Origin: Capsicum annuum
Taxonomy: Eukaryota > Streptophyta > Magnoliopsida > Solanales > Solanaceae
Length of the DNA stretch: 64,000 bases
Assembly: GCF_002878395.1 (NCBI RefSeq)
Contig: NC_061118.1
Location: 86,424,423 to 86,488,422 of the forward strand
Direction of reading: 5' to 3'
The position numbers were made by a program, and so were the translations under genes. The notes beneath the pieces were generated by a model. It worked only from the letters and a program-made list of their open reading frames with translations. It searched no databases and was not told the DNA's origin. Positions 58,583 to 64,000 of the stretch are shown here, piece after piece (the stretch's first letter is position 1; each line of letters starts with the position of its first letter).

Positions 58583-60200
58583 GTTACATATTTTATTTGA
58601 TCAAATTGGACTCCAAATATATCTTGAGGCATTGGCCAAAGCCCAAAACCAAGTTCCAAGCTTCAGCTATGCCTGGACTTGAGCGAGATGCTGCGACCAT
58701 GGAAGATAGGGAGTGAGTGGGGTGCTGCGACCACGGCAAAGTAGAGGGTAGACCACGTAACCCGAGCCCTGGCAAAGCCTATTAAATGTTGTCTTGGATG
58801 AGATTTTGGCTATTTTGTTCCTCCCTCTTGAGCTTAAACCCTAATAGAGTGAAAAAATTTCCAAATGAGTCTTGTGGGATGATTGGAAGCTTAATCAACT
58901 TATGAAATTGAATCTTGCTACAAATTTAATGTATGGTTCCTTCTAGTTTGGTATTGATTTCTTAAAAGTTTAACCGAAAACACCTAAGGGATTAAGAATT
59001 TGATAGATCCCCAATTGTGATTGGTTTATCCAAATTAGTTAAGGGTTATAGTTCTCCAATGATATGTGTATAAAGGGTTGGTCTTAAAAACTCATTTTCT
59101 GAAGGTGGAACCCATTTGGGGTTTTGATGTCATTTTGAACGCATGGCACAATTATGCCATAATGGGTATTGTTATTCTTTTTGTAATGCTTAAATTGTAT
59201 TTTTTATAGCTTTGCTTGTGGAAGAGAAAACTTTAAGAAAGGGATAGGCAAAGCTTGTTGATTCGTGAATTACTAGGACTCAAGGTATGTTAAGGCTTAC
59301 CCGTAGTTAGATTGAGATTGGTTGTAATATAATTGTTGATATCTTGTGATATTGGGTAGGGTTCTTGATGATAAATGGTTGAATGATGATGCTTGACATT
59401 AGTTTATTCGCATAGGTCGTTAAACTAGTAAATGTATGATTCTTGTCCTTTAGCTTAGAAACTTGGATAGTTCTACGTATAGTCTCATTAATAGTATGAG
59501 AACACTTTAGTTGTTCTACTAGATGAAAATGATGTTGTTCGATGACCTTAAGAGTATGTTTACTTAGATATTTCTTAATTATGGATTGACCTTAGTGTTG
59601 GGTTGATTTAGAAGGAATGTTTGAATAAGATTTCCCCGACAGGCTTAGTAAGGATTGATAATTCCATATGGTATGATTTAGATAACCTAGACTAAGTCTA
59701 ATTAAAATTTAGTCTTGTTAGAAGTGAGCCTTGGCATTATTGGGATTTAGGTGCGGGACTTGACCCACGTTAAGCTTGAACTATAAGATTCCTTAGCAAC
59801 CTAGATACTTGATGAGTGTCTAAATTATGTTATTGTGATTATAAGGGTTAAAACCACTTTTTGATTTATGAGTAAGGACGATGGTTGGAAAATATGTATA
59901 TTTGATTGGTTTTCTTATTTCTATGTTATGGATAGCCATGGAATTATGATAATTATATATATCATCTAGATACTCATACTTATGCTTCTACTCACTTGTT
60001 ATGATGATGACTAGTAATAAAGTATGATAATTTATGTATCTTACATCTCTATTACTCAATTATTATGAGCTTGTGTATGTTTATTAATTTGGGCCATATA
60101 AGTGTGTATGTTGTTGCCTTGGAAAATATTGCCGATATTATGATAATGTTCGGAGAATCTATAGGAAATATTGATACTATGATGATGCCTAGCAAGGCTG

Positions 60201-60422
60201 GAGGATATTATTATAATATTGATACTCGGTTTGAGTCCGAAGGATACTATTATGATGGTATAGTGATACTCAAAAAGACCAAAGGATATTATGAGGATAT
60301 TGATATCTGGTTTGAGTTTGAAGGATACTATTAAGATGATATTGATACCTAATAAATTCGAAAGAGGTAATGATGTTATGATGATACCCGATGAATTTGA
60401 AACAGGCAATGATGATATTATG
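60201..60422 (+). repeat. Minisatellite of about 40 bp in LTR F
   Basis: Units start at about 60201, 60241, 60283, 60322, 60362 and 60401, each with GGATATTATTATAATATTGA-like then GATAC and a GAGTTTGAA-like end. Period is 39-42. Because of it, long open frames appear on both strands (60065-60334 + and 60056-60535 -), which I treat as by-products. Confidence 0.75.
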
Positions 60423-61285
60423 CTATATGGGACAACTTTATATAAGTGCATATGTATATATGTGAGGTTATGCCATGTGGGGCTAATCATTGATGTATTC
60501 GAGATATGATGTCTTCCTTGGTAATTGATACTCATTCTTTGTCACAAATAACTGGTTAAGAGGTATGACTTGTATTGATGCTAATTAGTTACTAGAAGTA
60601 GATTATGCCAAGTATTGGGTTAAGGCTTATTGATATGCGCAATCTTGTGTAGAATCTAGGTCTCATTTAGTAAATCATTTTTTTCTTGGATAAATGGTCA
60701 TGTTATGGAATTTCTTCTAGTAAAGTGGTTTATGTGACAACTAGTTGTTTCTAATAAATAGCTATGACTTGTGGGCTAGAAACCTAGTAAACTAGTTGGT
60801 GGACCTTACTTGGTTAAAATATGGAAACTAGTCTTTAAGGTTATAATATGCCTAATGATATAGGTCTTAGCATTGTATGATGAATACTTAATTTGATAGC
60901 TAGTGTGAGATACTGTGGTGGACTAATTAATGACTTATATAATAAGAATGCTAACTAGATAATGGATATGAGATAGGTGAATAAATAATGGTGCGTGTAA
61001 CTTGTACATTTTCCTTATTTAAATAGCTAATAAGCTATAAGACTTGTAAACTAGTGCTACATAGATTTGGTGATTGCTGATATTGACTAGACTTGGAGTT
61101 CATTAATGAAATAGAGAATAAGTGAGTATATATCTATGTCATGGTAATATCAGTTTGTTGTATATAAATATGGTTTAGATGATGATTGTACACCTCGGTA
61201 AGAGGCCATGATAGAAATGTGGACACATGGTTTTGGGTAGGAAATTGGGTAATTTTGCCTTGATATATTGATGGTTTGATATTTT

Positions 61286-61450
61286 GGTGTACTCTCTAGT
61301 GGTATGGGATGCCATGATCAGTTCTTGTATTGTATTCTATTGGTGTACTCTCCGGTGGTTTGGTACACTGTGACAGGTTCTTTGTTGGGTTCTTTTGTGT
61401 GTACTTCCTGATGGTATGGGACATTGTGCTAAGTTTGTGTGCTTTACATT
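61286..61450 (+). repeat. 56-bp tandem repeat in LTR F
   Basis: Three copies begin at 61286, 61342 and 61398 with GGTGTACTCTCYRGTGGT (third worn to TGTGTACTTCCTGATGGT). The period is exactly 56 between starts. Confidence 0.75.
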
Positions 61451-62171
61451 CAATTGATGGCTTGTGTTGACTATAATAAATCTATTATTGTTATTAAATG
61501 ACAATGTCACTTTACTCTTTTGAAATGATTACTCATACTATATGGATGTTATAGTATATGCGGATATGGAATGTCGTACTATTGATATAGTTAATTAGTT
61601 ATTTATACAATGTTTTGAAGAAGATTCAGGTTCAATCCTACACTTTAAGTTATTGTCTTACTTTATATTATCTTTATATTATAATTTAGCTTAGTCGGCC
61701 GATGGTGCCTATAGAGTATCCATGTATTGGTTCTCATACTACATTTTTGTACCTTTTTGGTGCAGATCCAGGTTTTAGTTACCGTCGTTGAGCTAGTTTA
61801 TATTGCATTGACCATTTGGAGATAGGGTGAGCTTTTGGAGTTTGAGTTTCCCTCTTTCCCCTCTATCTTTATTTGTCTTTTGCTTTTGAGACAAATGTAA
61901 GAGACTATCTAAGATTGTTTAGAATTTGAGATTGCAAATTCTGATGATCAAGTTTAAAAGCTCTTGTATTAATACTAGCAGGTCATGAGATTGGTGTTTG
62001 AATATCATTTGTGTTGTCGAATGTTATTATTTAATTTATTTTCTTACATAGGGTCCATGTTGGATGTTTTTACCAAGGTAACCCATTGTATTAGCTCCAA
62101 GTTATGGTGTTGGCTTATGTTCTGGTGGGTTGTGGTAGGTACCATCATGACTCAGAAATCAGGTTATGACA

Positions 62172-62189
62172 AATTGGTATCAAAGCTTA
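62172..62189 (+). promoter_or_regulatory. Primer-binding site, element F
   Basis: AATTGGTATCAAAGCTTA carries the core TTGGTATCA-AGC, complementary to initiator-Met tRNA, right after the LTR end. It is one of the better kept sites of the window. Confidence 0.8.
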
Positions 62190-62377
62190 GGTTTCACTGA
62201 TATTATTGGTACAAGAGCAACTATCCAATAAAGTCCTGCAGATCAGAATATTGACGTCCGTTTTCTATCTTCAGAAGGCTATGAGATATTCTTAGGAGTC
62301 TTTTAATTCTTTCACTCATATTTTCCTAAGATTTTGAGATGGTTTTTTGGATTTTTTATGACCTTACTCTTTTGCGG

Positions 62378-63840
62378 ATGGTCAGGACTCGTTCTTTAGT
62401 TGTACGTGAGGTGGGTCCCGAGACCCATCCTCATAATGCGCCTCTAGTTAAGGATTAGGATGGGCCTTCCTAGAACCTTATTCCTATACCCAATCTAGAG
62501 ACTCCTCCACCTCAGTCAGTGGTGGGCCAGGGACCAGCCCAGGCTCCAACAGAATTCATTCCCTCTTCTTTGCTTAGAGATACTTTGGTTCAGCTATTGG
62601 GTATTGTTGATAGTTCGTGGACTACCGGAGCAGGAGTGCAGCCTGCAGTTGTAGCTCTTTGAGATGAGGTTCCTCCTATTCTGGCTATTGTTCAACCAAT
62701 AGTTGTTCAACCATTTTTGACCCAACCTACTATATCTGCTGAGGAGCAGAAGATATAGGGTAGGTTCTTGAGGTTGGCTCCACCTAGGTTTTTTGCTGCT
62801 CCTAGAGAGGATGCATTCGAGTTTTTGACTGCTTATGAGGTCAAGCTTCATGGGTTAGGTTTTATTGAGACCCGTGGTGTGGACAGCACCATGTTTTAGT
62901 TGGATTGTCTGCTAGACATTGGTGGAAGGGTTTTATGAGTTCTAGACCAGTTAGATCTTTCGCTCTCTCTTAGGATCAGTTCTCTAAGATGTTCTTTGGA
63001 GAATTCTATGTTGTGTAGCCTTAGAGACTATTTGAGAGATCATTTCTCTAAGTTGGAGCAGGGTTCTATGACTGTCATCGAGTATGAGGCTTATTTCCTT
63101 AAGTTGGCTAAATATTAGACTTTTATCTTGGATGCCGAGTATGAGAGAGTTTATTACATTATGAAAGGATTTAGACTTCCTATTCTGATGGCTACTCAGA
63201 GTTTGGTTGTTTCTGGTAGGACCTTTGCTGAGATTGCTGACCATGCTAGAGTGATAGAGGACAAATATCGTAATGGTCATAATTAGAGGCCAAAGTATCA
63301 GGGCAAATTTGGTGAGAGATATAGTAGTTCCCAATTTAGGAGTGGTATTACTTATGCTGGACATCCTCCTCATGCATCTTTTTAGCCTCAGAGTTAGACT
63401 AGTCGACTAGTACATGAAGCTCTTTAGACCACTGATAGGGATCAGTTTATTGTTAGTGGTGGCCTTAGTAAGGGTGGTGATCAGTCTTTGAGAGATTCAT
63501 TTGTGGTCCATGCTAGGTGTGGTAGCTATGCCAGATTAGCTGAATTTGTGAGTTCTAGTTCTTCTCATGAGTCTTGTTTTACTTGTGGGCATCCTAGTCA
63601 TTTCTCTAAAGAGTGCCCTAGTCATGAATTGATTGTTATTTCAGCCTAAGGATCTACTTCCATTAGGTCAATTCCTACTTTAGGTAGTGGTGGTTTATGA
63701 GGTCGTAGAGTTGGTTACCAGGGTGCTCGAGGTGGTACTTAGGAAAGCAAGACAGAAGATCGATCAGGTACCTAGCCAGGTAGCGGGCATGGTCAGTTGT
63801 ATGCAGTAACTGCTAGGCCCAAGGCTGAGACTTCGAATGC
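62378..63840 (+). pseudogene. gag of gypsy element F
   Basis: It starts MVRTRSLVVREVGPETH, a basic start usual for this class. The capsid region begins RFLRLAPPRFFAAPREDAFE and FLTAYEVKLHGLGFIETRGV (about 62762-62885). After a frame change it reads LRDHFSKLEQGSMTVIEYEA, then ERVYYIMKGFRLPI. A zinc knuckle CFTCGHPSHFSKEC (63575-63616) keeps all four metal ligands. Stops include 62451, 62472, 62660 and 62757. It lies about 190 bases after the primer site. It differs from the A/B gag, so F is another subfamily. It would form the element particle but is broken. Confidence 0.8.
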
Positions 63841-64000
63841 AGTAGTCATATATGTGATTTTGGTATGACGCAAGTCGACTCTTGCTTTATTTTATCTTAG
63901 ATCCACTTATTTTTATATATCTTCTTATTATACACCATGGTTGGATTTGAGTAGTGATTTATTATCTATGCCAATATGTGTATATTCTACCATAAGTGAT
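63841..64000 (+). pseudogene. Protease start of element F (runs off window)
   Basis: It reads TLALFYLRSTYFYISSYYTP then WLDLSSDLLSMPICVYSTIS. The pattern matches the retropepsin-like segment of gypsy pol (…LFDPGST-S-Y-SS…), with the catalytic Asp-Pro-Gly changed to Tyr-Leu-Arg. The frame continues past 64000. Confidence 0.65.

Larger units (their letters stand above)
58590..62171 (+). repeat. 5' LTR of gypsy element F (very long)
   Basis: The end is certain: TTATGACA at 62171 followed by a primer site. The start is not; I place it near 58590 because the CpG-bearing block (GGTGCTGCGACCACGG near 58720) and the donor-like AAG|GTATGTTAAG (59285) fall at the spacing seen in the other LTRs. The length would be about 3.6 kb, longer than A, B or D, partly because of two minisatellites. 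GTGCAGATCCAGGTTTTAG (61761) resembles late-LTR text in this class. Confidence 0.6.

Noticed and set aside
58593..58775. 60-codon minus-strand open frame near the start of LTR F
   Set aside because: It lies in the GC-richer block with GCTGCGACCA repeats typical of LTR U3. No coding motif.
60056..60535. 159-codon minus-strand open frame
   Set aside because: It follows a 40-bp tandem repeat, with low-complexity Ile/Ser content and an overlapping open frame on the other strand. It lies in LTR F, so it is not called a gene.
1..64000. An intact functional gene system, tRNA, rRNA or host gene cluster
   Set aside because: I found only LTR retrotransposon parts and unassigned debris. The unusual system here is the multiplied chimeric retroelement, not a gene pathway.

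Overview
The window is plant nuclear DNA made almost wholly of old, broken LTR retrotransposons. I found no intact host gene, no rRNA or tRNA gene, no CRISPR array and nothing bacterial. It is AT-rich. Its coding relics are Ty3/gypsy chromovirus gag-pol (Tekay/Del type, judged from the integrase C-terminus, a chromodomain-like end and an initiator-Met tRNA primer site) and Ty1/copia with a third ORF. The family types resemble those I know from Solanaceae (pepper, tomato, tobacco); that placement is inference from family style, not from a database search.

Layout. 1-5187: a Ty1/copia element (gag, RT, RNase H, a surprisingly open third ORF, polypurine tract, 3' LTR). 5190-6260: probable minus-strand LTR debris. 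6834-9349: a solo gypsy LTR with target-site duplications. 9435-11450: relics ending in a copia-type LTR. 11455-14626: the 3' half of a gypsy pol plus its LTR. 14836-23280: gypsy element A, the only element here with all domains through integrase and chromodomain, though riddled with stops. 23281-57124: the main feature, a tandem succession of one chimeric unit in the order LTR B, gag-PR-RT-RNase H, LTR-A fragment (A'), unknown segment U, LTR C, then LTR B again. There are three units of about 8.6-9.8 kb (one also split by a 2.85-kb solo LTR), with an extra U in front and an extra LTR B behind. 57125-58330: a minus-strand LTR remnant (E). About 58590-64000: gypsy element F, with a very long LTR carrying minisatellites, then gag and the start of protease, running off the end.

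How the parts relate. The three chimeric units share internal junctions, an RT catalytic Asp replaced by Tyr, nonsense codons and a gag frameshift, and all lack integrase. They therefore descend from one already dead copy, which points to DNA-level duplication or trans-mobilisation rather than self-driven retrotransposition. Element A followed by the first U looks like the ancestral arrangement before integrase was deleted.

Across twelve LTRs of several families a splice-donor-like AAG|GTATGT (two variants) sits at about the same place, and in two units an acceptor-like TATTTATAG or similar lies just before the gag ATG. This suggests a spliced gag-pol mRNA that excludes the primer-binding site. 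All percentages and boundaries are by-eye estimates.
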